Shown here: positions 1 to 6,500 of the stretch, piece after piece
Layout: every line of letters begins with the position of its first letter
How positions within the stretch are numbered: the first letter of the stretch is position 1
Source of the DNA: an uncultured Prevotellaceae bacterium
Lineage (GTDB): Bacteria > Bacteroidota > Bacteroidia > Bacteroidales > Bacteroidaceae
Reading direction: 5' to 3'
Assembly (NCBI GenBank): GCA_900318685.1
Contig: ONLL01000024.1
Span: 1 to 55,201, forward strand
DNA: 55,201 nucleotides
The notes under the pieces: model-generated
Databases searched by the model: none
What the model saw: the letters and a program-made list of their open reading frames with translations, nothing else
Told to the model about the DNA's origin: nothing
Program-made: the position numbers and the translations under genes

Positions 1-2
1 GT

Positions 3-443
3 TTCTGGATCCCTATGATGGATATCTTTAACCTTGGCGTTCCTGGTCCAAGCGGCAACGAAAACGACACCTACGTTGGAGAGAAAGTAATTTATAAAGT
101 GAACAACCTGCTTAATAGTGGGAGTATTATTGGCTTGTTGCATAAGATTTTGATGCACAATACTCTTTTCCCAGACACAGCTTATTCCTTTTATGGCTTT
201 GCAGGGTTTGATGGACGCACCATCCAACCCGTTATTACCCAACCCAGAATAGCCAACGCTCATCCAGCCACAAAGATTCAGATTGATACCTATATGGCTG
301 CCCTCGGTTTCGAGAAAACAACTCAGGATGGCCGTTTCAGAAACGGCCAATACGAGGTTTGGGATATTGTACCTCGTAATGTTCTTGTTGATGCCGAAGG
401 TGACATTTTTGTGGTTGATGCAGAAATCAAACATATTGGGTAA
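3..443 (+). CDS. Kinase-like domain of a polyvalent-type protein (partial, 5' end outside window)
   Basis: The reading frame is open from the first bases of the window, so this is the C-terminal part of a longer gene; the ATG at 15 is probably internal. About 146 residues are visible. They resemble the serine/threonine/tyrosine kinase-like domain found in phage and plasmid 'polyvalent' proteins: an N-terminal half with HNTLFPDTAYSFYGFAGF, then a catalytic-loop-like DIVPRNVLVD and a metal-site-like VVDAEI near the end, parallel to HxDxxxxN and DFG of kinases. Such domains usually come from integrated mobile elements, which fits the toxin-antitoxin pair and the HU/smalltalk genes that follow. 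What I see is the motif pair; the family name is my recognition and unverified. Activity cannot be judged without the missing N-terminus. Confidence 0.5.
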   Translation, partial: FWIPMMDIFNLGVPGPSGNENDTYVGEKVIYKVNNLLNSGSIIGLLHKILMHNTLFPDTAYSFYGFAGFDGRTIQPVITQPRIANAHPATKIQIDTYMAALGFEKTTQDGRFRNGQYEVWDIVPRNVLVDAEGDIFVVDAEIKHIG

Positions 444-609
444 TACTATTCGTTTGATTCGTATTCTTCTCTTGTTATTGGTGTTTCTGGGTCAATAGTG
501 AGAACTTCATCGTAAGTCAGGCCATAGAGTTGATAGACCAGACGGTCTATTTCCTTTTCAAAGTGGATCACTAGAACCGTCCCGACTCTTCATCATATGG
601 GAAGTAAAG

Positions 610-909
610 TTACTGTTTCTTATATATCGTCAATGGCTTGCGTGCTGATGAACGAATACTCAAGACCGTCAACCTGCGAGTGTTGTAGCGAAAGATGATG
701 GTGAACCCCAACAGGTAGCAGAATCTTACATCAGGTCGTGTCGATGGACTGCTGGCTGTAGGCGTCTGCGATAGCCGCTTCAAATCCTCCAACAGACGAT
801 GCAAAAGCCGACGGCTGTATGCATCGCTCCCATTTCGCTCGTCGTAGAAGGTTAGGATCCTATGTAGTTGGTTGGTGCTGCGCCGACTGAATTCAATGGT
901 TAGAGCCAT
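610..909 (-). CDS. RelE/ParE-type toxin
   Basis: A basic protein of 99 residues with the usual length and layout of the RelE/ParE superfamily: an N-terminal strand (LTIEFSRRSTNQL), two helices, then strands around VRFCYLLGFTIIFRYNTRRLTVLSI. Members either cut mRNA on the ribosome (RelE) or poison gyrase (ParE); the sequence alone does not say which. It is the second gene of a minus-strand pair and overlaps the end of the acidic gene upstream by 10 bp, the normal arrangement of a type II module with the antitoxin first. The family is likely; the target is unknown. Confidence 0.75.
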   Translation of the reverse strand: MALTIEFSRRSTNQLHRILTFYDERNGSDAYSRRLLHRLLEDLKRLSQTPTASSPSTRPDVRFCYLLGFTIIFRYNTRRLTVLSIRSSARKPLTIYKKQ

Positions 910-1148
910 CGGGAAAACATGGTTTTAAACTCAGCCATTGCGACCACCTCACCACGCTCTACCTCAGCAATCTCCTCTTCAATATCGGGAGTCACCTGGA
1001 GCACGCCATCCACGATGTGCGCATAGTCGGCGTCGTCGGGTATGACAGGCTGCTCATAGGAGTAAGCAGCTTCAGCAGCAGGCTCCTGAGCAGTCATAGC
1101 TCTTACGTCCTCCTCTTCTATGATGGGATATGGTTTGTTCTCTTTCAT
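900..1148 (-). CDS. Antitoxin partner of the RelE/ParE-type toxin
   Basis: A strongly acidic protein of about 82 residues (MKENKPYPIIEEEDVRAM...) directly before, and overlapping, the toxin gene. I chose the ATG at 1148 because a TAnnTTTG promoter box lies at 1170-1177 on this strand, so transcription should begin near 1163; the ATG at 1160 is possible but would be almost leaderless, and longer starts would be upstream of the transcript. No classical ribbon-helix-helix or HTH motif is obvious. The C-terminal half (IEEEIAEVERGEVVAMAEFKTMF) is helical and is probably the part that wraps the toxin. The role is inferred from position, acidity and overlap. Confidence 0.65.
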   Translation of the reverse strand: MKENKPYPIIEEEDVRAMTAQEPAAEAAYSYEQPVIPDDADYAHIVDGVLQVTPDIEEEIAEVERGEVVAMAEFKTMFSRWL

Positions 1149-1169
1149 CGTCACTTGCATTTTATGCTG

Positions 1170-1177
1170 CAAAAGTA
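1170..1177 (-). promoter_or_regulatory. -7 box of the toxin-antitoxin operon
   Basis: Read on the minus strand this is TACTTTTG, matching the Bacteroidetes -7 consensus TAnnTTTG, about 20 bp before the chosen antitoxin start. No clear -33 TTTG is seen at the usual distance. Confidence 0.5.
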
Positions 1178-1283
1178 CGATAAAAGAATGAGACCACCAA
1201 AACTTTCTCAATATTTCTGTGCCACGATGTCAAAGAACAATTTTTATTTTTGTTTATTCAAACGTCTACAGGTTCCTCAACAG

Positions 1284-1456
1284 TGGTACAGATGGCAGAT
1301 GGCAGTTTTCTAGTGAGCAAACGCATCTGAGGGAAACGAAAATATTTACAATTATATATTACTATATATATAATATATATATTATATATATAGTAAAATT
1401 TTGTATCCTAGATTTTGTTGTGCTTCTGAGGAAACTGCCATCTGCCATCTGTACCA
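1284..1456. repeat. 25-bp perfect inverted repeat enclosing an alternating AT tract
   Basis: Positions 1284-1308 and 1432-1456 are perfect 25-bp inverted copies. Each contains two tandem heptamers GATGGCA. The 123-bp interior holds a long alternating AT run (about 1352-1396). No coding capacity is convincing here; the open frames through it are AT-run artefacts. It belongs to the roughly 590-bp non-coding stretch between the toxin-antitoxin pair and the HU gene (1149-1739), which also holds the terminator at 1460 and the promoter at 1514. Confidence 0.8.
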
Positions 1457-1459
1457 GTT

Positions 1460-1491
1460 GCACGCACTCCAAAACGGGAGCGTGCTTTTTT
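1460..1491 (+). terminator. Rho-independent terminator-like hairpin
   Basis: GCACGC-A-CTCC pairs with GGGAGCGTGC across an AAAAC loop, followed by TTTTTT. It lies just upstream of the HU-gene promoter and would insulate it from rightward transcription, or act as an attenuator if a transcript starts further upstream. Confidence 0.6.
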
Positions 1492-1513
1492 GCGTGTCTT
1501 TTTTGCACTTATA

Positions 1514-1545
1514 TTTGCAATGTACATTTTTTCTTTGTACCTTTG
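1514..1545 (+). promoter_or_regulatory. Promoter of the HU-like gene
   Basis: TTTG at 1514-1517 and TACCTTTG at 1538-1545 are 20 bp apart, an almost ideal Bacteroidetes promoter. Transcription would start near 1552, giving a 5' leader of about 190 nt before the HU start at 1740, long for such a gene. Confidence 0.7.
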
Positions 1546-1739
1546 TACCCGGAAAGATCAGCCGGCGCCCGACGGGCATCCCGTCCACAAGAGACCTATG
1601 ACACGACGGTAAATGACGCGCGCCAACAACATCCGAGACCGACCTGACAAGGTTCCCAGACCGACAGGACTACCACCCGCGACCGACTGACCCCCAAAGA
1701 GTAAATGTTTAACTAAAAACCAAGAAAGGAGACACAAAC

Positions 1740-2294
1740 ATGTCACAGAAAGTACAGAAGTATCGTAACACGAACGAGCTGTCGAAGACCTTCGGCAAGT
1801 ACTATGTCAGGCCCGTCTACGACGTCCGCTTCGTAGGCACCAGCGACCTGGCCGACTACATCCAGACGCAGTGCACCGTGAAGCGCTCCGACATCAAGGC
1901 CGTCCTCGACGAGCTGGGCGCCGCCTTCAAGCACTACTTCGAGCTCGGCCAGAAGGTGAAGCTCGACGGCATCGGCATCTTCAAGGTGGGCATCTCCAGT
2001 GCCTGCAGCGACACTGAGGAGGGCTGCACCGCCAATCTGGTGAAGAAGTGCCGCGTCAACTTCCAGCCCGAGACCACCGCCGTGCTCACGGGAGTGAAGG
2101 AGGTGCAGCGTGCCCAGAAGGTGAACGGCGTAGCCACGCTCATCACCACTCAGATGCAGGTCTTCAACCACCCCGCCACCATGCTGAAGGATGTCCGCTT
2201 CGAACTCACCGCCGATCTGCAGGGCAGCGGCATGCAGGACGAGAATTCCGGCAACGGAGGCAACAGCGGAGGCGACGACGAGCCGAGACCCTAG
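1740..2294 (+). CDS. HU-family DNA-binding protein (Bacteroidetes long form)
   Basis: A protein of 184 residues of the HU-related family common in Bacteroidetes. The first 125 or so residues carry the HU-like fold (FVGTSDLADYIQTQCTVKRSDIKAVLDEL, then VKLDGIGIFKVGI and RVNFQP). The last 30 residues are a low-complexity Gly/Asn/Ser tail ending in acidic residues (GGDDEPRP), as in many relatives. The start is supported by AAGGAG 9 bp upstream. These proteins bend and bind DNA; the long forms are often encoded next to a smalltalk gene and a phage-type amidase, near mobile or prophage DNA. Here the smalltalk gene follows at 2505 but no amidase does. GC-rich codon use stands out against the AT-rich flanks. 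Confidence 0.85.
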   Translation: MSQKVQKYRNTNELSKTFGKYYVRPVYDVRFVGTSDLADYIQTQCTVKRSDIKAVLDELGAAFKHYFELGQKVKLDGIGIFKVGISSACSDTEEGCTANLVKKCRVNFQPETTAVLTGVKEVQRAQKVNGVATLITTQMQVFNHPATMLKDVRFELTADLQGSGMQDENSGNGGNSGGDDEPRP

Positions 2295-2297
2295 GAA

Positions 2298-2341
2298 GTG
2301 AAGAGTGAAGAGTGAAGAGTGAAGAGTGAAGAGTGAAGAGT
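2298..2341 (+). repeat. Heptamer tandem array (GTGAAGA)x6
   Basis: Six perfect copies of GTGAAGA begin 4 bp after the HU stop codon. The array ends in AGAGTTTGCTACC (2337-2349), the reverse complement of the GGTAGCAAACTCT that borders another heptamer array at 20398-20410. Confidence 0.95.
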
Positions 2342-2366
2342 TTGCTACCGCTCGGATGACTTAACT

Positions 2367-2479
2367 GGTCGCTTCGCTCAAAATTAAAACAAAAATTAGA
2401 AAGAAGATTAATCGAAATTCCGACGGGTTCATTTAATTTTTCCTTAAAATTTTTGCTTCAATTTTGAGCGTAAGCGACC
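2367..2479 (+). repeat. Long hairpin in the leader of the smalltalk gene
   Basis: GGTCGCTTCGCTCAAAATT (2367-2385) is mirrored by AATTTTGAGCGTAAGCGACC (2460-2479) with one unpaired base; the A-rich and T-rich interior can extend the stem. It ends 25 bp before the smalltalk start codon. It may stabilise the transcript or be a small mobile repeat; I cannot tell. Confidence 0.7.
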
Positions 2480-2504
2480 TATAACTAAGAAAGGAGAAAA
2501 CACG

Positions 2505-2615
2505 ATGAAAGAACGACTGAAGAACCGACTGGCGGAGGCGCTGATAGCAGCGCTGACGGCCTTCATCACGGCACTCACGACAGTATCTTGTATGAGTGTT
2601 ATCCCTGCATTATAA
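2505..2615 (+). CDS. Smalltalk-type micro-protein
   Basis: A 36-residue protein with a strong ribosome site (AAAGGAG 9 bp before the ATG). It starts basic (MKERLKNRLAEAL), continues with a hydrophobic helix (IAALTAFITALTTV), then SCMSVI. This matches the 'smalltalk' family of tiny membrane-associated Bacteroidetes proteins whose genes sit next to HU-like proteins and phage-type amidases; their function is not known. The SCM motif after the helix is typical. It is the last gene of the rightward HU unit and is followed by the palindromic repeat pair at 2638-2753 and the convergent priA. Confidence 0.75.
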   Translation: MKERLKNRLAEALIAALTAFITALTTVSCMSVIPAL

Positions 2616-2637
2616 AGGGCCACGGCCCCCTCTAAAT

Positions 2638-2753
2638 ACCCACCCCCGACCCCTCCCGAGGGGGAGGGGAGGAGGTGAAGGGTGGAAGGTGGATGGTGGA
2701 TGGAGAGATGTCACATCAAACGCCCCTCCCCTCGGGAGGGGATGGGGGTGGGT
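2638..2753. repeat. Palindrome-ended miniature element at the 3' end of priA
   Basis: The arm at 2638-2669 and the arm at 2723-2753 are inverted copies sharing CCCACCCCC and the palindrome CCCCTCCCGAGGGG(G)AGGGG. The interior (2674-2708) is a heptamer array: GGTGAAG, GGTGGAA, GGTGGAT, GGTGGAT, GGAGAGA. The unit lies between the smalltalk gene and the priA stop codon and has the same build as the ends of the DUF559 element inside priA, but with no gene. Confidence 0.75.
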
Positions 2754-2765
2754 TCTGGGTGTGGG

Positions 2766-5558
2766 TCACAACGGATCGACGTCGTAGTAGAGCTGGAGGG
2801 AGGCGTAGCGCTTGTCCTGGAGCATCTGCTGCTGGGCTAGCTTGAGGTAGTGACGGACCTTCGGCATGTCGAGGCCGGGCTCGAGCTTGAGCACGAGCTT
2901 GCGTATGCTGAGGGTCTTCACACGGGCTACGGCGGGCTTGTCGGGACCTAGCACGCGGGCTCCGAACCACTGGCGCAGACGGGTGCCTAGCTCCAGGCCG
3001 GCGGTGTCGACGACGCTGTCCTTCGCGTGCTTCAGGTAGACGCAGATGATGCGATAGAAAGGAGGATAGTGGAAGTCCTGGCGCTCGAGTGCCTGACTGC
3101 GGTAGAAAGCCTGGTAGTCGTTGTGCACCACCTGGGAGATGAGTGGCAGCTGGGGCTGACGGGTCTGCAGGATGACGAGTCCGCGCTTGCCCCTGCGCCC
3201 TGCCCTGCCGCTGACCTGGGCCATCATCATGAAGGCGTGCTCGTAGGCTCGGAAGTCGGGGTAGTTGAGCATGGAGTCGGCGTTGAGGATGCCCACTACT
3301 GACACTTTGTCGAAGTCGAGGCCCTTGGATATCATCTGCGTGCCGATGAGCAGGTTGGTGCGCCCGGCTGAGAAGTCGCTGATGATGCGCTCGTAGGCCT
3401 GTCGGGTGCGTGTGGTGTCGAGGTCCATGCGTGCGATGCGTGCCGAGGGCAGTATGTCGCGTATCTGGTCCTCGATTTTCTCGGTGCCGAATCCTCGTCC
3501 CTGCAGCTCCTTCGATCCGCAGGCGGGGCATTCGGCGGGTATGCGGTAGGTGTTGCCGCAGTAGTGGCAGGTGAGCTGGTTCATCGAGCGGTGGAGGGTG
3601 AGGCTGACGTCGCAGTGCTCGCAGCGCGGCACCCATCCGCACTGGCGGCATTCTACCATCGGTGCCCATCCGCGGCGGTTCTGGAAGAGGATGGCCTGCT
3701 CGCCTCGCTCGAGGGCTTCCCTGACCTTGGTCAGCAGCAGGGGTGAGAACGGCCCTTGCATCATCTTGCGGCGGCCGAGGTCCTGGATGTCGACCACCTG
3801 CACCTCGGGCAGCTCGATGCCTTCGTAGCGCTCGTTGAGCTCCACCAGCGAGTACTTCCCCGTCATCGCGTTGTGGTAGGTCTCCATAGAGGGGGTGGCG
3901 GTGCCGAGGAGGATATGGATGGCCCCCTCCTGCCTCCCCCAACTGGGGGAGGTTTTTGTACCGCTATTTATTTGTTGCTGGATGTCGCGGACTACCTCGT
4001 CAGGGGTGAAAAGTACTTGCTCATTGCTGAAGCGCAGCTCTTTGAATCCCATGTCGCGAAGCATTGCCGTTCTCAGTCTGTCGGCTTCCTGCTGTTCGGG
4101 AGTAAGATGATATGCACCGTCTATTTCGATGACAAGATTGTGGGCCAGACAAGCGAAGTCGACAATGAAATCGCCTATGCAATGCTCCCTTCTGAACTTA
4201 CTTCCCAAGTTTTTCCCTCGCAATAACGCCCACATGGCTGTTTCTGCCTCTGTAGGCTGTTGGCGGTGTTCCAGGGCGAACTGCTTGAGCAGACTGTATG
4301 ATGAGGGAACGGTAGTCTTGTAGTGGTCGATGATTTTCTGCATCCGTGCCTCATGCGCAGCTTCCTCCCCCAGTTGGGGGAGGTAGGAGGGGGCCATAAT
4401 AGCTACGCTCCTTGCATGATACCTTGGTGCGGGCTCCTGCTGCTTGTAGCTCGTCTCGTGCTCCTCGTCGACGATGATGAGGCCGAGATTCTGGAAGGGC
4501 AGGAAGACGGCCGAGCGGGCTCCTAGGATGACATCGTAGGGATGGGGCGAGAGCTGCTTCTGCCAGATCTCGACGCGCTCGGCATCGCTGTATTTGGAAT
4601 GATAGATGCCCAGGCGGTCGCCGAAGACGCGATGCAGGCGCTCCATGATCTGCACCGTGAGCGCGATCTCGGGCAGGAGATAGAGCACCTGTCGGTGCTG
4701 CTCTATCTCGCGCTGGATGAGGTGGATGTAGATCTCGGTCTTTCCGCTGGAGGTGACGCCGTGCAGGAGGGTGACGTTGCTGCCCGTGCCCCGCTTGCCG
4801 CCTTTGGAGGAGGGAAGGGGAGAGGAGAGAAAAGAGAAGAGCACCTTGTTGTAGGCCTCCTGCTGTGCGGGGCTCATCTTCTTGATGAGCTCAGGATGAG
4901 GCTCGCCGCTGCGGTTGAGGCGGCTCACCTCCACCTCGTAGGTCTCGAGCATGCCGCGCTTGACGAGCTGGTTGAGCACGGGCAGGGTGGCTCCGCTGGA
5001 GTTCATCAGCTCCTCGCGGGTGATCTCGAGTACGGGTTCAAGGGTGGTGTTGCCCTCGATGGTGTCCCATCGCGACAACGAGAGATAGGCAATGAAAGCC
5101 TCCTGCTGACGGGGCGCGCGTGCCAGCAGATTGAGTGCTACGTGGAGCGTGGGCTCGTTCTGGTAGGCGGCCGTGAGCCGGATATAGGTCTCGGTGCGGG
5201 GCTTGTAGCCTTCCTCTGCCTTCAGGCCCGCCGGCAGTGCTGCCTTCATCACCTCGCCGATGGGCGACATGTAGTAGTCGGCTATCCACTCCCACTGCCT
5301 GAGCTGACTCTCGAGCAGGATGGGCCTATCGTCCATCAGCAGGGAGATGGGCTTCACCTGATAGCCCTCGGGCTTGATGCTGTGGAGGCGGCTGACGATG
5401 CCCACATAGCTCTTCGACCGTCCGAAGGGTACGAGCACACGCATGCCCCTCGCCACCTGCCCCTCCAGCTCGCGCGGCACAGAGTAGGTGAACAGTGCGT
5501 CGAGCGGCAGGGGCAGGATGACGTCGGCGAAGGTGGTCGATGGGGTTGTGGTCAACAA
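2766..5558 (-). CDS. priA: Primosomal helicase PriA with an inserted DUF559 nuclease domain
   Basis: PriA restarts stalled replication forks as a 3'-5' superfamily 2 helicase. Visible: the N-terminal DNA-binding region (ADVILPLPLDALFTYSVP), Walker A GVTSSGKT (267-274), DEEH (364-367), the YKQQEPAPRYHAR block (371-383), LLGTATPS (550-557), a zinc-binding cysteine cluster (about 637-680), and the helicase motifs to the end. At 930 residues it is well over the usual 730-830. Two extra pieces explain this: residues about 245-259 just before Walker A, coded by a palindrome, and residues 389-546 between HARSVAIM and IHILLGTATPS, holding a complete DUF559 domain between inverted repeats. The frame stays open through both. 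The start must be the TTG at 5558 (TTG TTG ACC): an in-frame stop lies 6 bp upstream and the first ATG is too late. It follows kduD by 6 bp. Confidence 0.95.
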   Translation of the reverse strand: MLTTTPSTTFADVILPLPLDALFTYSVPRELEGQVARGMRVLVPFGRSKSYVGIVSRLHSIKPEGYQVKPISLLMDDRPILLESQLRQWEWIADYYMSPIGEVMKAALPAGLKAEEGYKPRTETYIRLTAAYQNEPTLHVALNLLARAPRQQEAFIAYLSLSRWDTIEGNTTLEPVLEITREELMNSSGATLPVLNQLVKRGMLETYEVEVSRLNRSGEPHPELIKKMSPAQQEAYNKVLFSFLSSPLPSSKGGKRGTGSNVTLLHGVTSSGKTEIYIHLIQREIEQHRQVLYLLPEIALTVQIMERLHRVFGDRLGIYHSKYSDAERVEIWQKQLSPHPYDVILGARSAVFLPFQNLGLIIVDEEHETSYKQQEPAPRYHARSVAIMAPSYLPQLGEEAAHEARMQKIIDHYKTTVPSSYSLLKQFALEHRQQPTEAETAMWALLRGKNLGSKFRREHCIGDFIVDFACLAHNLVIEIDGAYHLTPEQQEADRLRTAMLRDMGFKELRFSNEQVLFTPDEVVRDIQQQINSGTKTSPSWGRQEGAIHILLGTATPSMETYHNAMTGKYSLVELNERYEGIELPEVQVVDIQDLGRRKMMQGPFSPLLLTKVREALERGEQAILFQNRRGWAPMVECRQCGWVPRCEHCDVSLTLHRSMNQLTCHYCGNTYRIPAECPACGSKELQGRGFGTEKIEDQIRDILPSARIARMDLDTTRTRQAYERIISDFSAGRTNLLIGTQMISKGLDFDKVSVVGILNADSMLNYPDFRAYEHAFMMMAQVSGRAGRRGKRGLVILQTRQPQLPLISQVVHNDYQAFYRSQALERQDFHYPPFYRIICVYLKHAKDSVVDTAGLELGTRLRQWFGARVLGPDKPAVARVKTLSIRKLVLKLEPGLDMPKVRHYLKLAQQQMLQDKRYASLQLYYDVDPL
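3919..4397 (-). mobile_element. DUF559 (Vsr-like) nuclease element with 34-bp terminal inverted repeats, inside priA
   Basis: The ends at 3919-3952 and 4364-4397 are inverted copies, 33 of 34 bases identical, each reading ATGGCCCCCTCCT(A/G) and then the palindrome CCTCCCCCAACTGGGGGAGG. The 479-bp unit codes in the priA frame for PriA residues 388-547. Inside are the hallmarks of DUF559, a PD-(D/E)XK fold related to Vsr mismatch endonucleases: PTEAE (435-439), LGSKFRREH (451-459), IGDFIVDF with D467, VIEIDGAYH with E478, D480 and H484, and LRFSNEQV (508-515). All the residues I expect to be catalytic are present. No intein splicing motifs are seen. Removing the unit would rejoin VAIM-A to IHILLG, about five residues shorter than typical PriA, so a few codons were probably replaced at insertion. 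The element name and mobility are inferred. Confidence 0.8.
4789..4820. repeat. In-frame palindromic insert in priA before Walker A
   Basis: An imperfect palindrome, CCCC...CCGCCTTTGGAGG...GGGG, codes for PriA residues of the stretch SSPLPSSKGGKRGTGS. Most PriA proteins have only a short linker between the QQEAYNKV helix and NVTLLHGVTSSGKT. Composition and symmetry resemble the repeats at 3919, 4364 and 2638. Confidence 0.6.
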
Positions 5559-5564
5559 GTAGGC

Positions 5565-6362
5565 TTAGGGCTGCTTGCCGATATAGGCCAGGATGCCGCC
5601 GTCGACATAGAGCACGTGGCCGTTGACTGCATCGGAGGCATGTGAAGCGAGGAATACTGCGGGTCCGCCCAGCTCAGAGGGGTCGAGCCAGCGTCCGGCA
5701 GGCGTCTTGGCGCAGATGAACGAGTCGAAGGGATGGCGTGAGCCGTCCGGCTGGCGCTCGCGCAGGGGTGCCGTCTGCGGTGTTGCGATGTAGCCCGGGC
5801 CGATGCCGTTGCACTGGATGTTGTACCCGCCGTACTCTGAGCAGATGTTGCGTGTGAGCATCTTCAGGCCGCCCTTTGCAGCAGCGTAGGCGCTGACGGT
5901 CTCGCGTCCGAGCTCTGACATCATCGAGCAGATGTTGATGATCTTGCCTTCGCGGCGCTCCATCATCTCGGGAATGACGGCCGACGAGCAGATGAACGGA
6001 CCGACGAGGTCGATGTCGATGACCTGCTGGAACTCGGCGCGCTTCATCTCGTGCATGGGGATGCGCTTGATGATGCCGGCATTGTTGACGAGGATGTCGA
6101 TCTGACCTACTTCCTGGTGGATCTGCTCCACGAGGGCCTTGACGTCGTCTTCCTTCGTGACATCGCACACATAGCCCTTGACGTTCTCGATGCCGGCCTC
6201 CTTGTAGTTGGCGAGTCCGCGCTCGAGTGCTGCCTCGTTGATGTCGTTGAAGATGATGTTCTTGATACCTGCTGCAACGAATGCCTTTGCAATGTTGAAG
6301 CCAATGCCGTAAGATGCGCCGGTGATCCATGCGTTCTTACCTTCCAAAGAAAATAGATTCAT
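5565..6362 (-). CDS. kduD: KduD-type short-chain dehydrogenase (2-dehydro-3-deoxy-D-gluconate 5-dehydrogenase)
   Basis: A short-chain dehydrogenase of 265 residues, normal length. It has the cofactor loop TGASYGIG, the NNAG motif, a catalytic Ser in NICSMMSELG, and YAAAKGG holding the Tyr and Lys. The enzyme interconverts 2,5-diketo-3-deoxygluconate and 2-keto-3-deoxygluconate with NAD(H) in the cytoplasm. The specific KduD call rests on sequence (MNLFSLEGKNAWITGA, YAAAKGGLKMLTRN) and on kduI directly upstream on the same strand. Together they process unsaturated uronic acids released by polysaccharide lyases from pectin or glycosaminoglycans. The gap to kduI holds an 8-bp tandem repeat (6383-6413). 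Gluconate 5-dehydrogenase is an alternative reading of the same family. Confidence 0.85.
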   Translation of the reverse strand: MNLFSLEGKNAWITGASYGIGFNIAKAFVAAGIKNIIFNDINEAALERGLANYKEAGIENVKGYVCDVTKEDDVKALVEQIHQEVGQIDILVNNAGIIKRIPMHEMKRAEFQQVIDIDLVGPFICSSAVIPEMMERREGKIINICSMMSELGRETVSAYAAAKGGLKMLTRNICSEYGGYNIQCNGIGPGYIATPQTAPLRERQPDGSRHPFDSFICAKTPAGRWLDPSELGGPAVFLASHASDAVNGHVLYVDGGILAYIGKQP

Positions 6363-6382
6363 AAACGTTAATGTTTTAGGGG

Positions 6383-6413
6383 AGTTTAGGAGTTTAGGAG
6401 TTTAGGAGTTTAG
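6383..6413. repeat. Octamer tandem array (AGTTTAGG)x4 between kduI and kduD
   Basis: Three full copies plus AGTTTAG. It ends 21 bp before the kduD start codon on the minus strand, where it reads as repeated CTCCTAAA. It is the only array in the window with an 8-bp rather than a 7-bp period. Confidence 0.9.
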
Positions 6414-6500
6414 ACAAATGTCTGCTCCGTCGTCCTTTCCTCTTACGCTCCAGGTTATTTGATAGCGTTATTGTTGATAATTCCGTTACTCCTTCTTCTA

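Noticed and set aside
1219-1647. 142-codon open frame upstream of the HU gene
   Set aside because: Runs through the inverted repeat, the AT tract and a terminator; low-complexity peptide.
2716-3942. 408-codon open frame antiparallel/out of frame with priA
   Set aside because: Arg/Pro/His-rich composition and full overlap with conserved PriA motifs; a shadow frame of a GC-rich gene.
3919-4397. Intein in PriA
   Set aside because: The insert lacks N-terminal Cys/Ser, the TxxH block and the C-terminal HN splice site; it is a DUF559 domain.
4542-5645. 367-codon plus-strand open frame over priA
   Set aside because: Antisense to PriA, Leu/Val/Gly-rich, no start signals or known motif.
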